A DNA stretch of 64,000 nt, from assembly GCF_000214355.1 (NCBI RefSeq), contig NC_015577.1, positions 62,001-126,000 on the forward strand, given 5' to 3'. The translations under genes and the position numbers were made by a program. Below are positions 50,890 to 59,740 of this stretch, piece after piece; the first letter of the stretch is position 1, and the number at the start of each line of letters is the position of its first letter. The stretch is from Leadbettera azotonutricia ZAS-9. GTDB taxonomy: Bacteria > Spirochaetota > Spirochaetia > Treponematales > Breznakiellaceae. The notes under the pieces are model-generated. The model did not search any database. It saw only the letters and a program-made list of their open reading frames with translations, and was not told the origin of the DNA.

Positions 50890-51951
50890 TTAAACAGCCA
50901 GAATCTTATGCAGTTTTTCGCCCAAAGCAGCGGACTCTTCCGCTGTAGGGGTGGAAGTCTGAATAAAAAGCCCCTTCCTGCCGAAAAAATCCAGGATCTT
51001 TTGGGTGTATTCAGCCAGATCCACAGGGGATCCCTTGGGGTGATCCCAATAGCAGTGCCTGAGGAAAAGGGCGGTCTTGCCAGCCGCGGCGTCCCGGATG
51101 GCGGCCCAGTTTTCGGTCTGGGGGATGGTGAAGTCCAGGCCCTTGAGGCCGGGAATCTCCATCATCACCGCCGCCACATTTGCTACATCCCCGCAAGAAT
51201 GCACCACTATGCCGCCGAACTCTTTGGCGATCATGCCGTTGTACTTCACCCCGAATTCACGGTAGAGATCCGGCGAAAGGAGCGCGCCTGTATCGTCGCT
51301 CACCCTGACGCCCATTTCTCCGGGAAGGCCCCAGATTTCGTGGCCGACACTGTAGCGGTTTTTGATGCGTTTGAATTGCTCTTTGATAAAGAGGATAGTT
51401 GCCTGGGTCACTTTTTCCATGAGCACGTGAACTTCATCGGGGAACACCAGGAGGGCTTCGATAAAAGACGTATAGTCCCAGATAAGCGAAGCGGTCACCA
51501 GGGGAGAGGGAACGTTCAAAACACGGAAGGGTAAATCAGTATGAGCCTGGAGATAATCCAGGCGCTCCCATGCCCGCTTGAAATAAGGATTATTAACCGG
51601 ATCGGGAACCGCAAGTTTATGCACATCGCCGGCATTTTCTTCGCGTATAAGGCACGCCGCCCAGGGATCAGCCTCGTCGTTCACTCTGTATTCGCAGCCA
51701 AAAGCCGCAGCAACGATGTTAATCCCTGTATTGGGCTTTACATTGGGAAAAGCGTAATCGTAAATGTTTTCGCGATCCTTGTGGAACTTCAAATTCCAGT
51801 CAAGCTCGTTATGGTCGTTTTCGAAAAACTCTCTGGTGGCAAGATGCACAGGCCCCACTTCAACAACAAAGGGAACTTCATCCACAGCTTCAAGCCGGGC
51901 GTTGGCTTTAATGCGGGCTTTTTTGGTTTCGATGTCCGGTTTTGCGATCAT
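50890..51951 (-). CDS. UroD/MtaA-fold protein with altered zinc site
   Basis: A 353-residue protein of the uroporphyrinogen decarboxylase superfamily. It keeps His-x-Cys in IVVHSCGDVAN near residue 255, but the distal segment reads LFIQTSTPTAEES where MtaA-type enzymes have the third ligand Cys (SPECALP in the paralogues at 5.5-7.6 kb). It is not HemE-like in its N terminus. The start at 51951 has AAGGA seven bases upstream and lies 11 bases after the dctM stop; a longer start would overlap dctM. As the last gene of a TRAP operon it probably acts on the imported acid. Function unknown. Confidence 0.75.
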   Translation of the reverse strand: MIAKPDIETKKARIKANARLEAVDEVPFVVEVGPVHLATREFFENDHNELDWNLKFHKDRENIYDYAFPNVKPNTGINIVAAAFGCEYRVNDEADPWAACLIREENAGDVHKLAVPDPVNNPYFKRAWERLDYLQAHTDLPFRVLNVPSPLVTASLIWDYTSFIEALLVFPDEVHVLMEKVTQATILFIKEQFKRIKNRYSVGHEIWGLPGEMGVRVSDDTGALLSPDLYREFGVKYNGMIAKEFGGIVVHSCGDVANVAAVMMEIPGLKGLDFTIPQTENWAAIRDAAAGKTALFLRHCYWDHPKGSPVDLAEYTQKILDFFGRKGLFIQTSTPTAEESAALGEKLHKILAV

Positions 51952-51962
51952 ACCATTCCTTG

Positions 51963-53252
51963 TTAAGGGCCAAAAATCATATTGGGTATCCATAGCACCA
52001 CCTGGGGGAGGAATACCAATATTGCCAATTCCAATAGCACAGCTACCAAAAATGGCAAGCTGGCTTTGGTGTACTCCTCAGGAGGGCAGCCTATGATCCC
52101 GCAGACCGTATATAAAGCCGAACCAATCGGCGGCGTCATAACCCCCAAGGTTACTATGGTCGCCATAAGGACGCCAAAATGGACAGGATCCATTCCCACG
52201 CTGGTCACCATGGGGAGGAAAATCGGGGTAAGAAGCAGGAAATTTACATTGCTGTCCACGAACATTCCGGAGATAAAAAGGAAACCCAGCATAATCAGGG
52301 TAAGAAGCTGGGGATTGTCGGTGATGCCGAATATCATATTGCTCATGGCAATGGGCAGCCTGACCCAGGTGATAGCGTAGCTGAAGGGTCCGGACATGGC
52401 AATTATCAGCATGATGGCGCCGTTGTCTTTAAACGACATAACCAGGGCTTCTTTGAATTTTGCCCAGGTTAATTCCTTGTAAACAAATTTTCCGATTATA
52501 AGGGCATAAGCCACAGCAAAAGCCCCGGATTCCGAGGGGGTAAATACGCCGAAACGTATGCCGATTATCAGTATCACCGGGAAAAGAAGGGCCCAGATGG
52601 ATTCTTTGAGATTATCCAAAAGCTCTTTTACCGTGAGTTTTGGCGCGTCGGTTTTGGGAGGATCGTACCTTCTGATACGGCTTGTGATGGTCGTGGTAGT
52701 CATTAAAAAAAGCATCATCAATATACCGGGAATGATCCCGGCGGCAAAAAGGCGGCCGATTGAAACTTCGCCGATAAAACCAAAAATAATAAGCCCGAGG
52801 CTCGGCGGGATTGTGGCAGTGATAAGCGCAGTAATACAATTAACCGCGCAAATATAGCCCTTGCTGTACCCGAGGCGCATCATTTCAGGGCCGAGAATTC
52901 GGGTTTCCATGGCGGCATCGGCAGTTGCGGAACCGGAGACGCCCCCCATAAGGGTGCTCATCACTACGCTTATCTGCGCGGTTCCGCCGTACATGCGGCG
53001 GGTCACCAGCCGGGCAAGGCCCAAAAGCCGTTCGGTTATGCCCGACACATTCATCAGATTGCCCGCGAAAATAAAGAAGGGAACTGCCAAAAACGCAAAT
53101 GACTGGCTCTGTGAAACTATCTGCTGGACTACGATTTCAAAGGGCAGTATGGGCGTAGCGCCGAAATAGGCCATGCCTGCAATGCCAATGACAAAGGCAA
53201 TGGGCATGCCCAGTATGATAAAGACCACAAAACAAATAAGCAAAAAACTCAT
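51963..53252 (-). CDS. dctM: TRAP transporter large permease (DctM)
   Basis: A 429-residue membrane protein of the DctM family with about 12-14 segments. It starts MSFLLICFVVFIILGMPIAF. It contains FAFLAVPFFIFAGNLMNVSG, GVSGSATADAAMETRILGPE and the C-terminal MTPPIGSALYTVCGIIG. It is the large subunit of the sodium-driven importer made by this three-gene set. It is nine bases after dctQ. Organic acids are the usual TRAP substrates. Confidence 0.93.
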   Translation of the reverse strand: MSFLLICFVVFIILGMPIAFVIGIAGMAYFGATPILPFEIVVQQIVSQSQSFAFLAVPFFIFAGNLMNVSGITERLLGLARLVTRRMYGGTAQISVVMSTLMGGVSGSATADAAMETRILGPEMMRLGYSKGYICAVNCITALITATIPPSLGLIIFGFIGEVSIGRLFAAGIIPGILMMLFLMTTTTITSRIRRYDPPKTDAPKLTVKELLDNLKESIWALLFPVILIIGIRFGVFTPSESGAFAVAYALIIGKFVYKELTWAKFKEALVMSFKDNGAIMLIIAMSGPFSYAITWVRLPIAMSNMIFGITDNPQLLTLIMLGFLFISGMFVDSNVNFLLLTPIFLPMVTSVGMDPVHFGVLMATIVTLGVMTPPIGSALYTVCGIIGCPPEEYTKASLPFLVAVLLELAILVFLPQVVLWIPNMIFGP

Positions 53253-53261
53253 GGCTTCTCC

Positions 53262-53738
53262 TTATTTGTTGAACCCGGCGATACAGCGCCGTATCTTGAG
53301 TATTGTCGAAATGACCATAGAGGAGGCCGCAAAGGGCATACTCAAGGTTACTATTGAATAAGGTATTGGCATGGATTGGTATTTCCGTATCCACTCTGAC
53401 GAAGCCAGCCTGATTCCAAAAATGATTATTACTACCAGGGCAAACAGTATTACTGCAAAAACAAATATCTCTACAGACTTCCGGAGCTTTTCGGGCAGAT
53501 GACGCGTTACTAAATCAATGCCCACAAGCTGCCCGCTCCGATACGCGACATCAGCACCCAAAAAGGCTGTCCATGCCAATAGCAGCATGGCCATATCAAT
53601 GTTCCATGACATGGAGATCCTGAACATCCTCAATATGGCAGAAAGGAACACCAGGGTGATAAGCAGCACAAAACCCGCCCCGGTGATAACCATTTCTGCC
53701 TTGCAGAGAAATTTATATGCTGCACGCAGTTTGCCCAT
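53262..53738 (-). CDS. dctQ: TRAP transporter small permease (DctQ)
   Basis: A 158-residue protein with four membrane segments. It starts MGKLRAAYKFLCKAEMVITG and has the DctQ marker region MAMLLLAWTAFLGADVAYRSG (His-less variant common in anaerobes). It bridges the binding protein and DctM. It lies 12 bases downstream of dctP and 9 upstream of dctM. Confidence 0.9.
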   Translation of the reverse strand: MGKLRAAYKFLCKAEMVITGAGFVLLITLVFLSAILRMFRISMSWNIDMAMLLLAWTAFLGADVAYRSGQLVGIDLVTRHLPEKLRKSVEIFVFAVILFALVVIIIFGIRLASSEWIRKYQSMPIPYSIVTLSMPFAASSMVISTILKIRRCIAGFNK

Positions 53739-53750
53739 GGAATCCTCTTC

Positions 53751-54764
53751 CTAGAGTCCCAGTTCCCTGAAAAGCCTGTCTTTCAGACCGACAGTCAATT
53801 TAAGATCGTTATTGGTGTAGAGGGAATCAATGGCCCTTTGGAATTCAGGAATACTCACTTCGGTGACAGTCATACCCTTGGATTTAAAGCCGTCGTAATA
53901 CCCCTGTTCTTCCTGGGCGATGATAGCCGAATATTTGGCCGCGGCATCGTACACGGTTTTGACAAAGAGATCGCGGTCAGCCTGGGGCATACCGTCAAGC
54001 AGGGCTTTTCCACAGACGAAGCTGGACTGGAGCATGTAGTGCTTGGAGAGGGCCAGGTATTTGGTCACTTCATAGAGCCTGTAACTGTCGGCAGTGGAAG
54101 CCTGGATCTCGCAGCCATCGAGGGATTTGGCCTGGACGCCTGAATAAATATCAGTCGCGTTCACAGTGGTCTGGGCATAGCCAAGATATTTGGCAAGAGC
54201 CTGGCCGATTGCATTGCCAAAACCCCTGAGGCGGAGGCCCGAAAGGTCGGCAACCTTATTCACCGGGGTGGTTGTATAAAAACTGCGGAACCCGTTGAAC
54301 ATATCCGCGATGAGCACCACGCCCTGGGCTTCGAGGGCAGCTTGCCATTCTTTGTAGAGGGCGGTCTGGGGCAGTTTCTCCAAAACCTTGTAATCCGTAA
54401 GCACATAGGGGGCCATGAGGATATTGAGGTCCGGGATGTTGAACTGGCTTGCGAGGCGGCCGGGGTCAGAGGGCACCACGAGGTTGACGCCAAGGCGGGC
54501 CTGGGTTACGAGGTTGTCGGTATCGCCGGGAAGAGCGCCCGCGACGTACACTTTGACATCGAAACGGCCCGTGGCGTTAAGCGTATCCGCCACTTCCTGC
54601 ATCATGCGGCTCTGGCCGGCGGTTGCGCCCTCGGTGCCTGCAAAGGTAACGGCGATTTTGGCGCCCGGCGCCCCGGCGCCTGATTGGCTGCCGCCGGCAG
54701 CAAACACGCCGGCTGCCACGAGAAGGCCGAGGCTAATGATCAACAGACTCTTTTTGGTTTTCAT
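53751..54764 (-). CDS. dctP: TRAP transporter substrate-binding protein (DctP)
   Basis: A 337-residue periplasmic protein with signal peptide MKTKKSLLIISLGLLVAAGV ending near FAAGG. The fold is DctP/SSBP type: MMQEVADTLNATGRFDVKVY, then the ligand-contact segment DLSGLRLRGFGNAIGQALAK with the conserved Arg that clamps the carboxylate. The start at 54764 has GGAGAAG seven bases upstream; the ATG at 54776 has none. It binds an organic acid and feeds DctQM. An inverted repeat upstream may be the site of the adjacent GntR regulator. Confidence 0.92.
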   Translation of the reverse strand: MKTKKSLLIISLGLLVAAGVFAAGGSQSGAGAPGAKIAVTFAGTEGATAGQSRMMQEVADTLNATGRFDVKVYVAGALPGDTDNLVTQARLGVNLVVPSDPGRLASQFNIPDLNILMAPYVLTDYKVLEKLPQTALYKEWQAALEAQGVVLIADMFNGFRSFYTTTPVNKVADLSGLRLRGFGNAIGQALAKYLGYAQTTVNATDIYSGVQAKSLDGCEIQASTADSYRLYEVTKYLALSKHYMLQSSFVCGKALLDGMPQADRDLFVKTVYDAAAKYSAIIAQEEQGYYDGFKSKGMTVTEVSIPEFQRAIDSLYTNNDLKLTVGLKDRLFRELGL

Positions 54765-54795
54765 AATCTTCTCCATAAATATTCAAGATTCTTGT

Positions 54796-54837
54796 CAGAT
54801 AATATCTGATATCTGGCATATTACCATGCTTGTATAC
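54796..54837 (-). promoter_or_regulatory. Candidate operators in the dctP leader
   Basis: CAGATA-A-TATCTG (54796-54808) is a perfect inverted repeat with a one-base centre, followed by a further ATATCTG half site. GTATAC at 54832-54837 (in TTGTATACCAG) resembles the centre of the palindrome before the GntR gene. Either could bind that regulator. Confidence 0.4.
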
Positions 54838-54905
54838 CAGAGGTCAAATAAATTCGTAAAAATTTGCTTTTTTTGCTGTTTTTTTGCTTTCCCGAACCCC
54901 GTGGC

Positions 54906-55640
54906 TCAGGACATTTTGGGAAGGCCGCCAAAATCTACATTGTAGGAATTCTTTTCTTTTTCGGGAACAAAATAATCCGGGAATTTGCCCCGGATGAGGG
55001 CTTCTTCGGAATTCAAATTATGAAGATGCTCATACAGGGCTTTCCGGGCCTTTTCGAGGTCTTTTCTCTTCAGCGCTTTGAGTATGGTATGGTGCTGTTT
55101 TACCCTTTCGTCCGCGATACCCGAAATCCAGATGGTCAGCATGCGCACCCGGTGGTAATGTCCGCTCATGCTGCCAAGCAATTCCCAGCTTAAAGCCTGA
55201 TCCGCAGCCTCAAAAAAAATCTGGTGGAAGCGATCGTCATAATTGATAAAATCGATAAAGGAATGTTTTTTAAGCGCCCCGGCCTGAAGTTCCAGAAGAT
55301 CATTCAGCTCGGCAAAAGCGGCCCTGGATGCTTTGCCGATAAAAAGTCCCAGCACAGCTGTTTCAAGGCTTTCCCTAAGGAAGAATTCCTGGTCTACCCG
55401 CCCCAAATCGATGAGGGACACCCTGGTTTCCTTTTGGGGTATCACCTCCACCAGGCCTTCCTTGGAAAGATGGATAAAGGCCTCCCTTACGGGGGTACGG
55501 CTCACCTCAAAGCGCTGGGCAATTTCTTTTTCGCTGACAACCGTTCCCGGCGCAAGGTTCAGGTTGATGATGCTGTCCCGAAGGGCTGTATAAACGGAAT
55601 CCTGAACACTTGAATATCGAATTTTACCGGGAGTCTGCAT
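54906..55640 (-). CDS. GntR-family regulator, FadR subfamily
   Basis: A 244-residue repressor. The winged helix-turn-helix at residues 10-75 (VSEKEIAQRFEVSRTPVREA) is typical of GntR. The C-terminal FCD domain binds an organic acid and metal; expected ligands Asp/His appear in NYDDRFHQIFFEAA, with further His in GHYHRVRML and VKQHHTILKAL. It sits upstream of the TRAP operon in the same direction and very likely controls it, and itself through the palindrome at 55649-55662. Ligand unknown, presumably the TRAP substrate. Confidence 0.9.
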   Translation of the reverse strand: MQTPGKIRYSSVQDSVYTALRDSIINLNLAPGTVVSEKEIAQRFEVSRTPVREAFIHLSKEGLVEVIPQKETRVSLIDLGRVDQEFFLRESLETAVLGLFIGKASRAAFAELNDLLELQAGALKKHSFIDFINYDDRFHQIFFEAADQALSWELLGSMSGHYHRVRMLTIWISGIADERVKQHHTILKALKRKDLEKARKALYEHLHNLNSEEALIRGKFPDYFVPEKEKNSYNVDFGGLPKMS

Positions 55641-55648
55641 AATAAAAA

Positions 55649-55662
55649 ACTAGTATACTAGT
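55649..55662 (-). promoter_or_regulatory. Palindromic GntR operator candidate
   Basis: ACTAGTATACTAGT is a perfect 14-base palindrome eight bases upstream of the GntR start, so binding would block translation or transcription of the regulator. The GTATAC centre is shared with a site upstream of dctP. Confidence 0.6.
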
Positions 55663-55686
55663 ACCTTTTTGTCAAGTTTTTATTGT

Positions 55687-56376
55687 CTAATATGCCGAAA
55701 ACGGGACTATTTCTTTTATTTCTATCCTGAAGCGGGCTGAACAGGCCCATCGGCCTCCGTCCATAAAAAAGGCGGGGAAGGTTTGGAGGGAGATAAAGCC
55801 GTGGGCTTCCTTGGGCCGGTTCCTCTCGCTGCCCTGAAGCATGGCCCGTACCGCAGCGCGGGCAGAGTCCTCAAGGGCGGTTTTCCTGATGGCAAGCCAG
55901 TCGGACATTTCCACAGGCCCGCCGAGGGGGCCGTGGCCCACAGCCTGGGCATTGCGTATCATCCCGGTTTTCCAGGCATTGATGCGCCGCAGCTGGCTCT
56001 CCCCAGGGCGGTAATCCATCCATGCCCAAAACTTCATATCCCTGAATTCGGCGTGGGTAACCCGGAGCCGGGGGTCCCCCCAGGTTATGGCCCCCAGGGG
56101 GTTGAGCTCGAAATTTTCCGGGATTTTCCTGGCCCGTTCGCCTACATCGTAATCGAAAGACCAGCCGTAGATCTGGGCAGAAAAAAACAGGGCCGCTTCT
56201 TCCAGGGCGCGCTTGTAGGCATCTTCCTTTTCAAGGGGGTACTTTTCATCGACATAAGCCCCATACACCGGTTCAAGCTCTACCATCACTTCCCCCCTCA
56301 ACACTTCCTGGGCAGGAAGAACCATGGGAAAAAGAAATGAGCAGACCATCAGGATAAAGCAAAGGAACCGGGGCAT
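55687..56376 (-). CDS. Exported hypothetical protein
   Basis: A 229-residue protein with a signal peptide (MPRFLCFILMVCSFLFPMVL, cut near PAQ). The mature part (EVLRGEVMVELEPVYGAYVD) is unassigned. It has aromatic-rich segments such as AQIYGWSFDYDVGERARK and FWAWMDYRPGESQLRR. It is probably periplasmic. The start at 56376 gives a proper signal peptide; the frame runs on upstream through the rhomboid gene without a ribosome site. It is the last gene of the five-gene minus-strand operon, seven bases after the rhomboid gene. Lineage-specific function. Confidence 0.7.
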   Translation of the reverse strand: MPRFLCFILMVCSFLFPMVLPAQEVLRGEVMVELEPVYGAYVDEKYPLEKEDAYKRALEEAALFFSAQIYGWSFDYDVGERARKIPENFELNPLGAITWGDPRLRVTHAEFRDMKFWAWMDYRPGESQLRRINAWKTGMIRNAQAVGHGPLGGPVEMSDWLAIRKTALEDSARAAVRAMLQGSERNRPKEAHGFISLQTFPAFFMDGGRWACSARFRIEIKEIVPFSAY

Positions 56377-56383
56377 ATCTCCA

Positions 56384-57025
56384 TTATCGGCGCATGGCAC
56401 GCCAGGGGTTGATACCAAAACGCACAAGGAAATAAAGCCAGCCGAAGGCAAAGCCCGCAAGATGGGTAAAATGCGCCACATTGCCGCCAAGGCCGGTAAC
56501 CATGAAGAAAATCTCAAGGGCTGTAAAGCCCAGGACCATCACCGGGGCGCGCAGGGGAAGGATGCCCCAGAGGTACAGAATGTTACGGGGGAAAAGGACC
56601 GCATAGGCAAGCTGGACTGCAAAGATAGCCCCGGATGCCCCCATGAGGAAAACCCTGTAGGACCCGGTGAACCAGTACACTATAAAAGAAAAGACCCCTG
56701 CCAATACCCCGGTAAGCATATAGTAAAGGAGGAATTCCGTGCTCCCCATGTAGCGCTCTACCTGGGTCCCAAAGATGAAAAGGGCCAGCATATTAAAAAT
56801 TATATGGCTATAAGAAAAAGGATCGTGAACAAACATATAGGTCGCAAACTGCCACAGGTAGCCGTGAACCACCAGCACAGGATTCATGGCAAGGTAATCG
56901 GTTATATCCATAGCCCTGGGATTATAAAAAACCTTTTCCCCAAGGAAGACGAGGATATTCAGGCCTATAAGAATCAGCACCACATTGTACTGGCTATTCC
57001 TGAAAGGTTTCCTCAGAAAATTCAT
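56384..57025 (-). CDS. Rhomboid-family intramembrane serine protease
   Basis: A 213-residue rhomboid with six membrane segments. The catalytic Ser lies in MGASGAIFAVQLAYA (GxSG) and the catalytic His in HFTHLAGFAFGWLYFL. The N-terminal HDPFSYSHIIFNMLALFIFG segment is the usual loop 1 and helix 2. It cuts substrates within the membrane. It overlaps the isomerase gene by four bases. No substrate is obvious nearby, although the exported protein that follows could be one. Confidence 0.88.
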   Translation of the reverse strand: MNFLRKPFRNSQYNVVLILIGLNILVFLGEKVFYNPRAMDITDYLAMNPVLVVHGYLWQFATYMFVHDPFSYSHIIFNMLALFIFGTQVERYMGSTEFLLYYMLTGVLAGVFSFIVYWFTGSYRVFLMGASGAIFAVQLAYAVLFPRNILYLWGILPLRAPVMVLGFTALEIFFMVTGLGGNVAHFTHLAGFAFGWLYFLVRFGINPWRAMRR

Positions 57026-57774
57026 TTGTACCCCGCCAAAAATTTCTTAAGCCCTGCCGCAGGATCTTCCACCGGAAAATATTCAAGCCCGGCATACCCT
57101 TTATAGCCTGCATTTTCCAGCGCCTTAAAAACCCGGTTGTAATCGAGCTCGCCCCTGTCCAGTTCATTCCTGCCCGGATTTCCTGCCGCATGGATATGGG
57201 CAATTTTATTGATATTGGCGCAGGCCCGGCGTATCACGTCTCCCTCGGAAATTTGCTGATGGTAGGTGTCAAAAAGGAGCCTGGCATTTTCAGAACCCGC
57301 TTCATCGAGGATCTCAAAGCCTTCGTCGGAAGATTCAAGATACGTACCCTTATGATCCACTTTGCGGTTAAGGGGTTCAAGCAGAAGGGTGACCCCCGTG
57401 CCTTTGAGGATCGCATCGGCTTCCTTTAAGCCCTCGACAATAGCCTTGTGCTGAAAATCCCGCCTTGCCCCGGTATCCTCGCCGCTCTGGGTTATAAGGA
57501 ATTTGGCGCCCATTATTTTGGCAGCAGCCACCGATTCTTTAAGGCCCTCAAGGAATTCAACGCGCCTTGATGGATCATTCAGGAAGAAATTTTTTGTACA
57601 AAAGCCCGCGCAACTTAAGCCCAGGCTGGCAGCCTTTTTGGAAAGCGCCTCAAGATCCCGGCTCTGCCACATCCAAAATTCAAAGGCGGTATATCCGCAA
57701 GCTTTAACCTGGTCCAGGGCAGCGATGCTGTCCAGGCCTTTAAAAACCGAATCGATGCATACGGAAAATTTCAT
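57022..57774 (-). CDS. Hydroxypyruvate isomerase-like TIM barrel
   Basis: A 250-residue sugar isomerase/epimerase of the xylose-isomerase-like TIM-barrel family, closest in pattern to Hyi. It has YTAFEFWMWQSRDLEALSKK, the metal-ligand Glu in TLLLEPLNR, FDTYHQQISEGD, HIHAAGNPGRNELDRGELDY and GLEYFPVED. Hyi interconverts hydroxypyruvate and tartronate semialdehyde in glyoxylate metabolism; related enzymes act on other sugars. It overlaps the rhomboid gene by four bases and follows dusB by 14. A link to the GntP/CdaR hydroxy-acid genes is possible but not shown. Confidence 0.8.
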   Translation of the reverse strand: MKFSVCIDSVFKGLDSIAALDQVKACGYTAFEFWMWQSRDLEALSKKAASLGLSCAGFCTKNFFLNDPSRRVEFLEGLKESVAAAKIMGAKFLITQSGEDTGARRDFQHKAIVEGLKEADAILKGTGVTLLLEPLNRKVDHKGTYLESSDEGFEILDEAGSENARLLFDTYHQQISEGDVIRRACANINKIAHIHAAGNPGRNELDRGELDYNRVFKALENAGYKGYAGLEYFPVEDPAAGLKKFLAGYK

Positions 57775-57788
57775 GATTCCTCCATCAT

Positions 57789-58787
57789 TTATACGACCGA
57801 AAGTATATCCTTATAATCGGAAATTGTCTCGGCATGGACCAGCCTGTCCCTCAGTTTATTGCCGCCGCTCAGCCCCGATCCCCCGCCTATGCCCTTGGTA
57901 TAGGCGCAAAAGGCCCTGCGCATTTCCCTGCAAGCCGCAGCTTCGCCCAGGTCCGCAGTGAGCAAATCAAGCTGCCTAAAGGCCATGGCGAAACGTTCTT
58001 CGTAAGAGGGAGGCGTCCAGGCGCCATGTTCAAGATATTCCCTGGCAAGACGGAAGATAAACGGGTTGCCCTGGGCGCCCCGGGCAAACATCAGCGCAGC
58101 GCAGCCTGTTTCGCGGAGCATGCGTTCAGCATCCTCGGGAGAATAAAGATCACCCGAACCCGCGACCGGCATTTTTAAACGCGAAACTAAATCCGCCAGA
58201 TGTTCCCAATTGCTTTTGCCGCTGTAACCCTGGGATCTCGTCCGGGCATGAAGGCACACTAACGCTGCGCCTGCCTCGACGGCGGTACGGGCACATTCAT
58301 TGTAATTGATGGAAGAAGCATCCCAGCCGGAACGCATTTTTACTGTCACCGGAGCGCCGCCCAGCTTTTCGCGGGAAGCTTTTGCCACCCCCTCGACTAT
58401 CCTGCCTAATTTCGCAGGATCGCGCATAAGAGCCGAACCCGCCCCGGATTTTACCACCTTGGGGACAGGGCAGCCCGCGTTGATGTCTACCACTTCCGGA
58501 TGCAGGGGCTCAAGGAGCAGGGCAGCCGAATACATCACCTCCGGATCAGACCCGAAGAGCTGCACAGCATAACGGGTTTCGTTCTCGGCCCTGCGGAGCA
58601 AGGCAAAAGTCTTGGCGCCCCGGCGTATGAGGGCTTCGGAAGAAGCAAGCTCGGTATACGTCAAATCGGCCCCCAGTTCCACGCAGATCGATCTGAAAGG
58701 GCGATCCGTGTAGCCTGCGACAGGGGCGAGAAAAAGATTGCCCGAAAGGGAGAGGCTGCCTATTTTTAACGGACGGTAGAGATTCAC
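57789..58787 (-). CDS. dusB: tRNA-dihydrouridine synthase
   Basis: A 332-residue flavoprotein that reduces uridines in the tRNA D-loop. It starts with LFLAPVAGYTDRPFRSICVE. The catalytic Cys lies in DINAGCPVPKVVKSGAGSAL, and the FMN site includes VTVKMRSGWD and VAGSGDLYSPEDAERML. The length and the C-terminal helical tRNA domain fit DusB. The start directly follows the stop of tatD, so the two are coupled. DusB often neighbours regulators; here it is part of a TatD-DusB-Hyi-rhomboid group. Confidence 0.93.
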   Translation of the reverse strand: MNLYRPLKIGSLSLSGNLFLAPVAGYTDRPFRSICVELGADLTYTELASSEALIRRGAKTFALLRRAENETRYAVQLFGSDPEVMYSAALLLEPLHPEVVDINAGCPVPKVVKSGAGSALMRDPAKLGRIVEGVAKASREKLGGAPVTVKMRSGWDASSINYNECARTAVEAGAALVCLHARTRSQGYSGKSNWEHLADLVSRLKMPVAGSGDLYSPEDAERMLRETGCAALMFARGAQGNPFIFRLAREYLEHGAWTPPSYEERFAMAFRQLDLLTADLGEAAACREMRRAFCAYTKGIGGGSGLSGGNKLRDRLVHAETISDYKDILSVV

Positions 58788-59564
58788 TTACTCCCTTGGC
58801 AGGTTGAAGAAACGGCTGGAATTATCCCAAAGGGTATCCGCCATTTCTTCATCTCCCATTTCAAGCATATCTGCAAGGAAGTGGGCAGTAATGGGCAGGT
58901 ATTTTGGCATATTCCGCTTGCCCCGGTAATCCGCAGGCACCATAAAAGGACTCTCGGACTCGATGAGTATGCGGTCAAGAGGGAGCACACCAATGGTCTC
59001 GTGGAGATTTTTGGCATTCCTGTAGGTCAGATTCCCTGCAAAAGAGAAATAGAGGTTGAGATCCAGGGCGCGTCTGGCATATTCGGCATCTTCCGAATAG
59101 CAGTGGAGCACGCCGCCCCTGGGCGGCAGCCTGTCCTTGAGTATCTCAATCACATCCTTGCCCGCATCCCGGTTATGGATGATAACCGGCAGATCAAGCT
59201 TGGCGGCCAGATCGAGCTGGGTGATGAAAAGCTCAATCTGGCTTTTCTTGTCGCCGAATTTACGGTAATAATCCAGGCCGATCTCCCCTACCGCAACCAC
59301 CCGGGGAAGCTGGGCGCTCTGCTCTATGGTCTGAACCCAATCCTTGCCGGGGTTCTGCACCTCCGAGGGGGACACACCCACTGCATGGTACACATGGTTC
59401 GCGGACTTGAGGTTATCGTACACCTTCACAAAGTCATGAAGGCTATTGCAGATCGACACTATCCTGGTCACCTGGGCCTGGCGGGCTTCTTGTATTACTA
59501 TGAGCTGCTCAATGGGATCTTCACAAATGAGCCCAATGTGAGCATGAGTATCAAAATATTGCAT
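58788..59564 (-). CDS. tatD: TatD-family metal-dependent DNase
   Basis: A 258-residue TatD. Metal ligands are visible: FDTHAHIG at the N terminus, GEIGLDYYRKF, VIIHNRDA and GVLHCYSEDAEYA. The last motif reads ESESPF where the family normally has ETDSPY, so the usual Asp is a Glu here. It acts as a 3'-5' exonuclease in DNA repair. The start at 59564 gives the standard N terminus; a longer frame upstream would swallow the promoter. It is the first gene of the five-gene operon. Confidence 0.88.
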   Translation of the reverse strand: MQYFDTHAHIGLICEDPIEQLIVIQEARQAQVTRIVSICNSLHDFVKVYDNLKSANHVYHAVGVSPSEVQNPGKDWVQTIEQSAQLPRVVAVGEIGLDYYRKFGDKKSQIELFITQLDLAAKLDLPVIIHNRDAGKDVIEILKDRLPPRGGVLHCYSEDAEYARRALDLNLYFSFAGNLTYRNAKNLHETIGVLPLDRILIESESPFMVPADYRGKRNMPKYLPITAHFLADMLEMGDEEMADTLWDNSSRFFNLPRE

Positions 59565-59611
59565 GCTTTTTCCAAAAGATATGTTATAGACTTTCCAAAC
59601 TGGATATTTCG

Positions 59612-59640
59612 AGTATAGCACAGTTCCAGTGATCCGTCAA
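59612..59640 (-). promoter_or_regulatory. Promoter of the tatD-dusB operon
   Basis: On the minus strand TTGACG (59640-59635) and TATACT (59617-59612) are separated by 17 bases, a near-consensus sigma-70 promoter. Transcription should begin near 59605, about 40 bases before the tatD ATG. Confidence 0.7.
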
Positions 59641-59740
59641 GGAAGAATTTTTTAAAAAACGCAGAAAAACGCTTGCCTTCGGGGGAATTATTTCTTATAT
59701 TAGAATGCATCTCCATTATCTCCATCTTAGGCAGTTAAAC

